Virus record (IMG/VR): IMGVR_UViG_3300038441_000992
Coordinates: 1 to 46,794 of that record
Reading direction: 5' to 3' (one strand)
Source: a virus
Length of the DNA stretch: 46,794 nucleotides
Below, piece after piece: positions 1 through 7,061 of this stretch. The notes under the pieces are model-generated. The model made no database searches, was not told where the DNA came from, and was given only the letters and a program-made list of their open reading frames with translations. The stretch's first letter is position 1. The number at the start of each line of letters is the position of its first letter. The position numbers and the translations under genes are program-made.

Positions 1-6
1 GGGTGG

Positions 7-34
7 CATGTTAACAAAACCACAAACTAAACTC
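7..34. repeat. left arm of window-terminal inverted repeat
   Basis: This 28-nt arm matches the reverse complement of 46766-46793 at 25 of 28 positions, starting CATGTTAACAAAAC. If the molecule is circular or concatemeric, the arms form a 28-bp stem around a 7-nt G-rich loop exactly at the window junction. If it is linear, they are short inverted termini. The sequence alone cannot separate a real end from a contig broken at a hairpin. Confidence 0.8.
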
Positions 35-85
35 ATACAAACCAAGCTACAAACTCTCCTCCATCCATCCACCTCACAAACAACA

Positions 86-115
86 GAGAGCCAGTGGATC
101 CCTCCACCAGCTCTC
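86..115 (-). terminator. strong intrinsic terminator after the 139-666 gene
   Basis: On the minus strand a 13-bp stem (two G-U pairs) starting GAGAGCTGGTGGA closes on a GGGA tetraloop and is followed by the T-rich stretch TGTTGTTTGTG. It lies 23 nt beyond the stop codon of the only gene read in this direction here, so that gene is probably a single-gene transcription unit. Confidence 0.75.
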
Positions 116-138
116 CAGTGTTTTGCGAACAACGGACC

Positions 139-666
139 TTACAGCAGATCTGCCGTATAAGCCTCCTTAGCTTGCTGATAGGCGATGCAGTCATCCAGCG
201 TAACTTCATCCCACTCCCCAGTAAGCTTGTGGCCATAAACTCCCGCTTGCTTGATGAACTTCTGCCACAATCCATCCCCACCCTTCTCAATCTGATCCAG
301 CATCGCCGTGGCCCGCTCCACAATCCGCTTGCTAATCTTCACCTCAGTGCAGACATCCGCAAGCCATACCTTCCCCACAATCGGAATCACCGGCTTAGGC
401 TTGCCATCCTTATCCACCGCCGTCTCCGAATCAATCGCACGTCTCACAGCCTCTGACCCGCCGTGATGCAACCATTGATTCCCCGCCAGCTCAATAAGCT
501 TCCCCAGCGCCTGATCATTCCATTCCCTGACATACTCCACGCTGGGCAGTACCACCACGAACGGCGTTTCCCTATCCGCATATTTAATCGTCTTATCAAA
601 CTGCCCGCTCCAGTTCTTATCCACATTCTTCCCGGCGCGGATTGCTGCGTTGTCAATCGTCTTCAT
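139..666 (-). CDS. hypothetical protein, 175 aa, stand-alone early-type unit
   Basis: I do not recognise a family. The protein is soluble and charged, with no signal peptide or membrane segment. It is read divergently from the structural genes, starts at the edge of a 283-bp control region and ends just before a strong terminator, so it is probably expressed alone. Its C-terminal half (ERATAMLDQIEKG, ending in DLL) faintly resembles the end of the 205-aa protein at 36349-36966 (DRAQALLDKIARG, also ending DLL), which is likewise followed by a strong terminator. That likeness is by eye only. The ATG at 666 follows an A/T-rich leader without a Shine-Dalgarno sequence. Confidence 0.75.
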   Translation of the reverse strand: MKTIDNAAIRAGKNVDKNWSGQFDKTIKYADRETPFVVVLPSVEYVREWNDQALGKLIELAGNQWLHHGGSEAVRRAIDSETAVDKDGKPKPVIPIVGKVWLADVCTEVKISKRIVERATAMLDQIEKGGDGLWQKFIKQAGVYGHKLTGEWDEVTLDDCIAYQQAKEAYTADLL

Positions 667-687
667 TTTCTTATTAGTTCGAGTTGT

Positions 688-701
688 TTGCCATATGGCA
701 A
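688..701. promoter_or_regulatory. perfect 14-bp palindrome, operator candidate
   Basis: TTGCCATATGGCAA is a perfect palindrome 22 nt upstream of the minus-strand ATG at 666, inside the divergent control region 667-949. Its first half, TTGCCA, equals the -35 hexamer of the promoter at 37049-37086, so it may act as a -35 box for the 139-666 gene, as an operator, or both. No regulator gene is obvious nearby. Confidence 0.45.
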
Positions 702-800
702 TAACAGTGGTCGAAGGGTTTTGAAAAAGGGTTCCTTACCCACGGCCCATGTCGCGAATTGTATATATCTCACCCTCTCCCACGCATTTCCTACAAAATT

Positions 801-839
801 AAATTTCCTTGCAAGGGATTTAATAAAAATAAATATAGA
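801..839 (+). promoter_or_regulatory. candidate promoter for the structural operon
   Basis: An A/T-rich stretch contains a loose match to the phage promoters at 46563 and 37049: AAATTTCCTT, then AAGGGA at 813-818, a 15-nt A/T spacer and TATAGA at 834-839. An imperfect palindrome centred on CCTTGCAAGG (807-816) overlaps it. It is 110 nt upstream of the first structural gene. The match is weaker than that between the two minus-strand promoters. The rest of 667-949 holds no convincing gene. Confidence 0.4.
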
Positions 840-949
840 CAACCGAGGGTATCTGCGGTAGGTTTGCTATATGAGCCGTATCAAAATGCACCAGCCGAAT
901 GAGGGAACTCAGACGGTAAAGGTGGTTAAGAAGTGAGAGGATCCACAAT

Positions 950-1414
950 ATGAGTGACAAAGCCAACATTCTCCAACTCGCCCCGCCAGTGGCATCCAGT
1001 GTAGATCCTTTAACGGATGGCGCACCGGTGAGTCAGGTGCAGGTCATGAACTGGAAACCCGTCGCGGCGAGGTTGTTCAGTCAGGGGACTAGTATGGTGG
1101 AAATTGCTCAGATGGTGAAGGTGGATCTGGAACAGGTTCAGCAGTTCTTTTCCAGCTATGCAGGGCAAGAGGCGGTGAGGGGCCATGTCAATGCCACACC
1201 GAAAAAGATCGAGGAGATTCTGAAGGGGAATAAGTTTGACAGTGTAATGCTGTTGATCCGATTGCAGAATCAAGGGAAGTCAGAGACAACGAGATTGCAT
1301 GCAACGAGAGAGTTGCTGAACCTCGGACGTGATCTCAAACCCGTCGAACCTGAAACTCCTGAGCAGGCGAAGCAGAGGTTGGAATCTGCAATGAAGCAAC
1401 TCACAAAGGATTGA
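950..1414 (+). CDS. putative terminase small subunit
   Basis: The 154-residue protein has a predicted helix-turn-helix near residues 35-65 (VAARLFSQGTSMVEIAQMV) and a helical second half containing TRLHATRELLNLGRD. This resembles phage small terminases, in which an N-terminal DNA-binding domain is followed by an oligomerising helical region. It would recognise packaging sites and recruit the large subunit. It opens the structural operon, but the large terminase is 4 kb downstream, separated by fibre and lysis genes, which is an unusual split. An AGAGGA lies 8-13 nt before the ATG, one of few SD-like sites here. A transcriptional regulator is the alternative. Confidence 0.5.
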   Translation: MSDKANILQLAPPVASSVDPLTDGAPVSQVQVMNWKPVAARLFSQGTSMVEIAQMVKVDLEQVQQFFSSYAGQEAVRGHVNATPKKIEEILKGNKFDSVMLLIRLQNQGKSETTRLHATRELLNLGRDLKPVEPETPEQAKQRLESAMKQLTKD

Positions 1415-1418
1415 TAAC

Positions 1419-1724
1419 ATGAACATCACACCGAATAATCTACTAGCTGGGTCTGTCCCACTAACCGAAACGAGTACCATCTGCCTGAGTCCGGGTGGGA
1501 GGTATTCGATCTTCAAGTCCGGGACGATTGGATCTGCCACGGAATTCACTCTTCAAGCTGTTGGAGGAACTGGGTTGGACAAGTACTCGGACTTCGTGGA
1601 GGATGGAGGGAGCGTGGATGAGAACTATGAACTGACTGTCCCACCGTCTGGAGTTATCCGTGCCAATCTCCCATCTGCAGCTGGCACTACCGTCCTCCTC
1701 GAATACCAAAAGGTCCAGCCCTAA
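1419..1724 (+). CDS. hypothetical structural-region protein, 101 aa
   Basis: A small protein with alternating hydrophobic and polar residues suggestive of beta strands (for example YSIFKSGTIGSATEFTLQAV) and no membrane segment. It starts 4 nt after the preceding stop, and the next gene begins with GTG 5 nt after its own stop, so it is translationally packed with the SGNH/fibre protein. It could be a virion decoration or fibre-assembly protein. No family is recognised. Confidence 0.7.
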   Translation: MNITPNNLLAGSVPLTETSTICLSPGGRYSIFKSGTIGSATEFTLQAVGGTGLDKYSDFVEDGGSVDENYELTVPPSGVIRANLPSAAGTTVLLEYQKVQP

Positions 1725-1729
1725 TTAGC

Positions 1730-3403
1730 GTGAATTCCTGCGTTAATTCATTCCCAAACAGCTTCCCTAATGCCCGGAGTAATTCGGGTGGTCGTGGTGG
1801 CTCTACCTACCTCACTCCTATCCTGGGATTGATGCTGGGTAACAGTCTCACTCGCGGAGACCAGTCCTTCATGGCACTGGATACGGTAATCAACACCACC
1901 GCAACGGAAGCTGGATTTGGGGATGTAGTCATGGACAAGTATGTAGTCGGAGGTGCTACATTCCAAAACCATTACAACGACGCATCCTTCTGGTTCAAGG
2001 TCAACTCCCAAAACTGGACACACTACGTCCTTCAAGGTTACTCCCAAGAAGCCTATCCCTCCAGCGCGGGGCATGCATCGTTCCTTGAATACGGTCGCAA
2101 GATTGCCCAAGACATCTACGCAATCAACCCCGACGCACGGATCTACCTCTACTCCACCCCGGCGTATAATGAAATCAACAACGTAGCGGGTAACGGAAAC
2201 ATCTACCCCACCTTCGCTCCTGATGAGCCCACCATGGCCACTGGCAACATGGAAGGCTACACCAATCTGCGTGATCTCATTCGTCAGGACAACCCATCCG
2301 CGCCTCCTTGTCAAGTCGCCTATGTCACCGGGATTATCCATGCAGTAGGTGGTGGGCTCAATCCCAACAACCCTTCATGGATCGAGACACAGGAAACCGA
2401 CGGACTCCACTGGGAAGACACTGGCCGCATGCTCGCCGCATGGACCATCTTCGTCGCAATGACTGGACGCGACGTCACCGCCTACGCATCTGACATCATC
2501 ACCGCACTCAGCCAATCCGTTGTCATCTCCCCTCCCGAACTCTTCCAACTCGCCTATCGCTGGACGAAGTTCTCCAAGCGCCCTGTGCTAATCACAGTTC
2601 ATCCGGAGGACACTTCCCTCAACCCGGGTGAATCCACCACGCTCTCCATCGAAGCTGAAGGCTCTGGCACTCTCACCTACCAATGGTACAAAAACGACGT
2701 TTCCATCAACGGAGCGACTTCCACTTCACTCAACATTGGCACAGTCTCCGAATCCAACGACGGTGACGAATACTACTGTCTGGTAACTAACTCCGAAGGA
2801 TTCAAACAATCCGACACTGCCACAATCTCCGTCCAAGTCACCATCGTCCCAGTCTACGTCAACCTCACCCGCAACTCGGGCAACGACATCAACTACCCTG
2901 CCGACGATGACGTTCGCTGGAATAACATCCGCGCAATCTCCGACTCTGACATCGGAACCGTTAACACAACTTGGGCCCTAATCGACGCCAACGGAGACGC
3001 ATCCGGAATCACTCTCCGACTCCTTGGCGAAGGAACAGGTTGCAACGCAGCAGGCGCCACTGGTATACTTGGTCTACCCAACTACGCCACCCAAGTCTCA
3101 TGGATCGGTGATGGTGTAGCTAACAACCAATGGCGTTACGAGGGTCTCACACCGGGCAAGCTCTACCGTTTCGAAACTGGTGGATTCCGTAACTCCGGCA
3201 CAACCCGCACAACTCGTCACTCATGGACCGGAGCAACTAGCGGCACTACCGACTACAACGCAGGAACTAACCTCTCTGCGCTTGCCTACTACGACGTGGC
3301 CGCCGACTCCAATGGATACGTCACCATCACCGCATCCAACGTTGCACCATCAGACCTGGCCTTCCACTACACTTCTCTCTTCATCATCTCCACTCCTCCC
3401 TAA
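1730..3403 (+). CDS. SGNH-hydrolase and Ig-like domain fibre/spike protein
   Basis: The 557-residue protein has an N-terminal SGNH/GDSL-type hydrolase domain (about residues 30-280): GNS at 37-39 with candidate nucleophile Ser39 (block I, Asn replacing the usual Asp), a GG turn near residue 75, LQGYSQEA as block III, and DGLHW with Asp224 and His227 as block V. An Ig-like domain follows (about 290-365, with YQWYKN and DEYYCLV), then a beta-rich C-terminal domain that may bind carbohydrate. SGNH enzymes deacetylate or de-esterify glycans, so this is plausibly a receptor-modifying tail spike. The start is taken as GTG at 1730 because the hydrolase fold needs the residues before GNSLT; the first ATG would cut into block I. 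Codons are strongly C-ending, unlike genes at 13-14 kb. Confidence 0.75.
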   Translation: MNSCVNSFPNSFPNARSNSGGRGGSTYLTPILGLMLGNSLTRGDQSFMALDTVINTTATEAGFGDVVMDKYVVGGATFQNHYNDASFWFKVNSQNWTHYVLQGYSQEAYPSSAGHASFLEYGRKIAQDIYAINPDARIYLYSTPAYNEINNVAGNGNIYPTFAPDEPTMATGNMEGYTNLRDLIRQDNPSAPPCQVAYVTGIIHAVGGGLNPNNPSWIETQETDGLHWEDTGRMLAAWTIFVAMTGRDVTAYASDIITALSQSVVISPPELFQLAYRWTKFSKRPVLITVHPEDTSLNPGESTTLSIEAEGSGTLTYQWYKNDVSINGATSTSLNIGTVSESNDGDEYYCLVTNSEGFKQSDTATISVQVTIVPVYVNLTRNSGNDINYPADDDVRWNNIRAISDSDIGTVNTTWALIDANGDASGITLRLLGEGTGCNAAGATGILGLPNYATQVSWIGDGVANNQWRYEGLTPGKLYRFETGGFRNSGTTRTTRHSWTGATSGTTDYNAGTNLSALAYYDVAADSNGYVTITASNVAPSDLAFHYTSLFIISTPP

Positions 3404-3440
3404 CATCTTCCGCTGTTCCTAACCTCAACTAACTACTACA

Positions 3441-4055
3441 ATGGCTGAACGTCTTGTCGAACTTGTCCGACTCCCCAACTCCGGCGGTGGCCCATCCAAC
3501 GGTCACCTCGTCCCTGTCATCACCGACTGCAACTACTCCGACCTCGACGAGCTCTGGGTCGATGGGCTGAACGTCGGCGGTGTCATCTTCGTCGATCACC
3601 CCGATCTCCAATCCACCTTCCAATACCGCCTGCGCTACTACGCATCCGGCGCACCAGGAAGTGCCGTAGCCATCACTGGCCATACCGGAATGTACTGGCT
3701 CCCACAAGGAGCAGGCACTCTGACCACCATCATCGCCACTGCCGATCGCACTCTCGTCGCAGGTGACTCCGGCTCGCGTATCTCCAACACCGGCGCATCA
3801 GGTGCAGTTACCATCACCCTCCCTGCCGCCATTCCCGGATTGTTCTTCGAGTTCCTCGTCGAAGCCGCCCAACAACTCCGCATCGACCCGGTCTCCACCG
3901 GGGAATCCATCGCCCTACCTTCCACCGGCGCACAATCCACCGGCGGCAAGTACATCTGGGCCGACGCTGCAACCGAATACGTTCGCATCTACTGCAACAC
4001 CGCAGGCCAATGGGACGTAATCGGCTACAGTGGCACATGGACCGCTGAGCCCTAA
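3441..4055 (+). CDS. putative tail-fibre or decoration protein, 204 aa
   Basis: The protein is rich in Gly, Ser, Thr and Ala. It contains a segment common in phage fibre tips (residues about 95-145: RTLVAGDSGSRISNTGAS followed by VTITLPAAIPG), a repeat-like module predicted to form beta structure. It follows the SGNH spike by 37 nt, with an A/C-rich SD-less leader (CTAACTACTACAATG). It shares the C-ending codon bias of the spike gene, so the two may have moved together. Its stop lies 7 nt before the structured element at 4062-4143. The function is inferred from composition and neighbourhood. Confidence 0.6.
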   Translation: MAERLVELVRLPNSGGGPSNGHLVPVITDCNYSDLDELWVDGLNVGGVIFVDHPDLQSTFQYRLRYYASGAPGSAVAITGHTGMYWLPQGAGTLTTIIATADRTLVAGDSGSRISNTGASGAVTITLPAAIPGLFFEFLVEAAQQLRIDPVSTGESIALPSTGAQSTGGKYIWADAATEYVRIYCNTAGQWDVIGYSGTWTAEP

Positions 4056-4061
4056 TCCTTT

Positions 4062-4143
4062 GCCCTACCAGACTCCAAAGTTGTTCATAGGTATAACGCT
4101 TAATCGGGACAGATTCACGTCATACTAAGGTCTCTGGTAGGGC
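4062..4143 (+). promoter_or_regulatory. long-stem intergenic RNA element (plus-strand member)
   Basis: GCCCTACCAGA (4062-4072) pairs perfectly with TCTGGTAGGGC (4133-4143), closing a 60-nt loop. It begins 6 nt after the stop of the 204-aa gene and ends 26 nt before the ATG at 4170. Three minus-strand gaps hold elements of the same layout with unrelated stem sequences. There is no T-tract, so it does not look like a simple terminator. It may be an RNase III-type processing site or a 5' stabilising structure for the lysis cassette. Confidence 0.75.
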
Positions 4144-4169
4144 CTATTCCTCACAATAGACGCTAACCC

Positions 4170-4286
4170 ATGAAACTCATCGCTGCATGCTTCACCCTTC
4201 TCGTAACTACCTGTGCAGTAACCCTGCCTGAAGGTACACAGGTCGGAATCGTAACCTCGCACGGCACGATCACGGTCACCAAGTAA
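4170..4286 (+). CDS. 38-aa exported peptide, possible lipoprotein or lysis accessory
   Basis: This short frame begins MKLIAACFTLLVTTCAVTLP, a plausible signal sequence with a hydrophobic core and a Cys at residue 15 preceded by LVTT. That is close to, but not, a canonical lipobox (Thr instead of Gly/Ala/Ser at -1). The remainder is a short polar tail. It starts 26 nt after the structured RNA element and ends 19 nt before the cell-wall hydrolase candidate, so it probably belongs to a lysis cassette, perhaps as an outer-membrane lipoprotein of the o-spanin type. It is far shorter than most spanins. The leader ACAATAGACGCTAAC resembles that of the capsid gene. Confidence 0.5.
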   Translation: MKLIAACFTLLVTTCAVTLPEGTQVGIVTSHGTITVTK

Positions 4287-4305
4287 TTCCACTATCCAAC
4301 CGGCC

Positions 4306-4947
4306 ATGTCAATCATCCCCGCTAACACACCACAAGCAGCCCTAGCAACCATTACAGCTGAGTTGTCCCACCGCGATTCGCTGTTCAAAGGAGGCTTGAA
4401 AGCATGGCCGGTTGTCATTCTCGGATGGCGAGGTTACTTCCTCGACACCATGGGACGTAAGGGTAAGAACGACCGCGGGATCTACGACGACGCGATCTTC
4501 ATCATCAGCCCTACCTGCTTCCGTGCATTCAACGCCAACGTCGACCCTTCCCTCTTCCGTGACAAAGTTGCCTCACTCATCCCGGAACAAGTCGTCTACT
4601 ACAAAAAAGGCATGCACCGGGCTGGCACTCCTGGTGGTCACATGGCTTGGCGACAATCCTCCCCCGTCATCGTCCAACGTGATGAATTCATCAAACCCAA
4701 AGGTGTCAATGACTCCGCTTGGGGAATCTCACTCGGCAACGGTCAATGGACCGACAAGAACTGGCCGGGTGGCATCTTCGCAATCAACCTTCACAAAGGC
4801 GGAACCAACACCACCTCCTCCCTCGGATGTCAAACCATCCCGCCCAAACAATGGGCAGCTTTCTTCGAAACCCTCACTGAAGAACAGGATCGACACAACT
4901 CTCCAATTGTCCCCTATCTTCTGATCCACGACCCACGCATGGCATGA
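4306..4947 (+). CDS. putative endolysin, L,D-transpeptidase-like cell-wall enzyme
   Basis: The 213-residue protein carries a catalytic-looking motif near its C-terminus: His163 in NLHKGG and Cys175 in SSLGCQTIPPKQW. This is similar in form to the His...Ser-x-Gly-Cys signature of YkuD-type L,D-transpeptidases. Upstream, IYDDAIFIISP and FNANVDPSLF are blocks I associate with phage cell-wall-acting proteins of this type. No signal peptide is visible, so export would need a holin. It lies between a small exported peptide and a one-TM coiled-coil protein, fitting a lysis cassette. The spacing between His and Cys is shorter than in classical YkuD proteins, so peptidase rather than transpeptidase activity is possible. 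Confidence 0.5.
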   Translation: MSIIPANTPQAALATITAELSHRDSLFKGGLKAWPVVILGWRGYFLDTMGRKGKNDRGIYDDAIFIISPTCFRAFNANVDPSLFRDKVASLIPEQVVYYKKGMHRAGTPGGHMAWRQSSPVIVQRDEFIKPKGVNDSAWGISLGNGQWTDKNWPGGIFAINLHKGGTNTTSSLGCQTIPPKQWAAFFETLTEEQDRHNSPIVPYLLIHDPRMA

Positions 4948-5423
4948 TCACCCCTCTTATTGCCCAAGTCATCGAAGCCGTTCCAACCGTCCCAATTCAC
5001 GCATCCCCAAGTGAATCCAACCACCTCCTCTGGGGCGCTGTAATAACCTCCTCCTTTGCCCTACTCACCACCATCGTTTCAGTCATCCGCGACGCTGTCA
5101 AACGCCATCAAGATCGAGCCGACGCAGAACTGAAACGTGTCCAAGATAGAGCAGACAGGGCACTGGAACTCGAGCAGCTCCAACGATCAGGAAGGGAACG
5201 TGAGAGAAATATTCTAACTGAAGTCCGTGAAGTGAAGTCCGAAGCTAAGAAAGCTTTCGACACCGCCAATGGACACAATGAGAAAATCGCCAAGATGGGT
5301 GAGAACATCACCAAAGCGATTGAAACTCCTTCGAAAGTCATCGTAGTCAATCCCCCTGACCAACCTGTCCATACCACAAAATCTTTAGAAGTTCCAAACG
5401 GTTCTCCGGGTGAAGGTGCATAA
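4944..5423 (+). CDS. one-TM coiled-coil protein, putative holin or i-spanin
   Basis: The start overlaps the preceding stop as ATGA, indicating coupled translation with the cell-wall enzyme. A single hydrophobic segment spans about residues 28-48 (WGAVITSSFALLTTIVSVI). A long charged helix follows (about 50-115, for example RHQDRADAELKRVQDRADRA) with coiled-coil spacing, then a flexible Pro-rich tail. One N-terminal TM plus a periplasmic coiled coil is the layout of inner-membrane spanins; a small holin is the alternative. Which applies depends on topology, which cannot be read here. Confidence 0.55.
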   Translation: MITPLIAQVIEAVPTVPIHASPSESNHLLWGAVITSSFALLTTIVSVIRDAVKRHQDRADAELKRVQDRADRALELEQLQRSGRERERNILTEVREVKSEAKKAFDTANGHNEKIAKMGENITKAIETPSKVIVVNPPDQPVHTTKSLEVPNGSPGEGA

Positions 5424-5457
5424 ACGGCGGAGGATGAACTGGAACCCGGAGAACTAA

Positions 5458-7059
5458 ATGAACGAGCTTAACACATTCGAGCTGGCGCGACATGCTGAAG
5501 AGCTGGCTAAGTTGAAAGAAGAGAACGGAATCCTCTTCTACCAACCTCATCCCAAACAAGATCGCTTTCACCGTAAAGGCGCAAAACTCAGACGTTATGT
5601 TCGCACCGGTAATCGGTTTGGGAAGTCAACTATGGGCGCAGCAGAGGATGTGGCCTGGGCACTGGGTTATCGCCCTTGGTATCCTGAAGGTGATCCGGCG
5701 AGGTATGAAGGCATTCCGAAGAGGTCGGTAAAGATTCTCGTCATCGCGCAGGACTGGGATAAGGTGAATGAAATCTTCACCAACATGGAACCCGGTGCGA
5801 ACCAAGGAAAGATTTTCAAACTCCTCCCCAAGGACAAAATCATCGGCACTCCGGCTAAGTCCAAGAACGGAGTTGTCTGTCTCATCAAAGTCAAATCCAT
5901 CTGGGGAGGGACTTCCGCCATCTACTTCGATACTGTCAAGTCCTACATGGCTAACCCCATGGGACAGGAGTCTTCTGACTGGGACGCAATCCACATTGAC
6001 GAACCCTGCCCTCAGGAGATGTGGAATGCTAACTCTCGTGGCCTAGTCGACCGTGAAGGTTCTGCATGGTTCACCTGCACTCCCCTCAGTCAGATGTGGA
6101 TCAACGACATGTTCGTCCCTCGCTCGCGCATGCGTGAAAACCTCGGTGAGAAGGAAATTGACAACGGGGAGTATTGGATGATCACCGGTGAGATGGCAGA
6201 TAACCCTACCCTCACTCCCAAAGCCATTGAGATGTTCCTCGGTCAGCTTAGTCCTAACGAACGTCAATGCCGTGAGAAAGGTCTTCCTCTTTCACTTTCC
6301 GGACTCATCTACAAACAATTCGACTACACAAGTCACGTCTACGACACTACCCCGAGAGGATGGAAACAAATGTGGGTACCCCCACCTAATTACACCATCC
6401 GCATGGCAATTGACCCGCATCCGGAAACTCCTCATGCTGTCCTGTGTGCGGCGACTTCGCCTACTCAAGAAGTCTTCTTCTTTGCTGAAATATTCGAGCA
6501 AGTGATGGCATCCATCCTAGCCGAAAAAATCCAAGACATCCTATATGCCCACGACTCCGAGCAAGACTACTACGAACTCGCCGAAGCGTGGATGGATCCC
6601 GCTGGTTTCATTGAGTCGCCTACCGATGGATCATCCATGGCTACTGAATTTGACAAGCATGGAATCTACTGCAACCGAGCTGTCCGCGATCTCTCTCGGG
6701 GGATTATCGTGGCTCAGCAAGGCCTTGGACGAATGCTCACCCTCCCATCAGGAACCAAAACCCCATGGCTGAAATTCGGTCAACACCTCCAACGCACTCT
6801 CTGGGAATTCGATCACTACGAGTGGGACCCTAAAAAGGAGAACAAACCAATCGACAAAGACGACCACATGATGGAGAATTTCTACCGTCTGTGCGTCCAT
6901 GGTCTCCACTACATCCCTCCCGATAAAACCGGCCAGAACAAACTCGTAGTTGTCAAGAAGGACTACTCCCGCATGAGCATTCCCAGAACCTCTGGCCCTA
7001 TGCCACTCAAAGCTTCCCCACGCCGCTACTTCTCTCCATCCCAATTCCGCCGTAGATAA
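5458..7059 (+). CDS. terL: terminase large subunit
   Basis: This is the packaging motor ATPase and nuclease that translocates DNA into the prohead through the portal. Walker A is GNRFGKST at residues 51-58 and Walker B is DAIHIDEP with Asp181/Glu182. The C-terminal RNase H-like nuclease starts at MAIDPH (Asp319), with further acidic residues in AEAWMDPAGF and DDHMMENF. The length (533 aa) is normal for the family. It has one of the few clear ribosome sites here (GGAG about 8 nt before ATG). The portal gene follows after 2 nt. It is separated from the putative small subunit by the fibre and lysis genes. Confidence 0.95.
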   Translation: MNELNTFELARHAEELAKLKEENGILFYQPHPKQDRFHRKGAKLRRYVRTGNRFGKSTMGAAEDVAWALGYRPWYPEGDPARYEGIPKRSVKILVIAQDWDKVNEIFTNMEPGANQGKIFKLLPKDKIIGTPAKSKNGVVCLIKVKSIWGGTSAIYFDTVKSYMANPMGQESSDWDAIHIDEPCPQEMWNANSRGLVDREGSAWFTCTPLSQMWINDMFVPRSRMRENLGEKEIDNGEYWMITGEMADNPTLTPKAIEMFLGQLSPNERQCREKGLPLSLSGLIYKQFDYTSHVYDTTPRGWKQMWVPPPNYTIRMAIDPHPETPHAVLCAATSPTQEVFFFAEIFEQVMASILAEKIQDILYAHDSEQDYYELAEAWMDPAGFIESPTDGSSMATEFDKHGIYCNRAVRDLSRGIIVAQQGLGRMLTLPSGTKTPWLKFGQHLQRTLWEFDHYEWDPKKENKPIDKDDHMMENFYRLCVHGLHYIPPDKTGQNKLVVVKKDYSRMSIPRTSGPMPLKASPRRYFSPSQFRRR

Positions 7060-7061
7060 TC

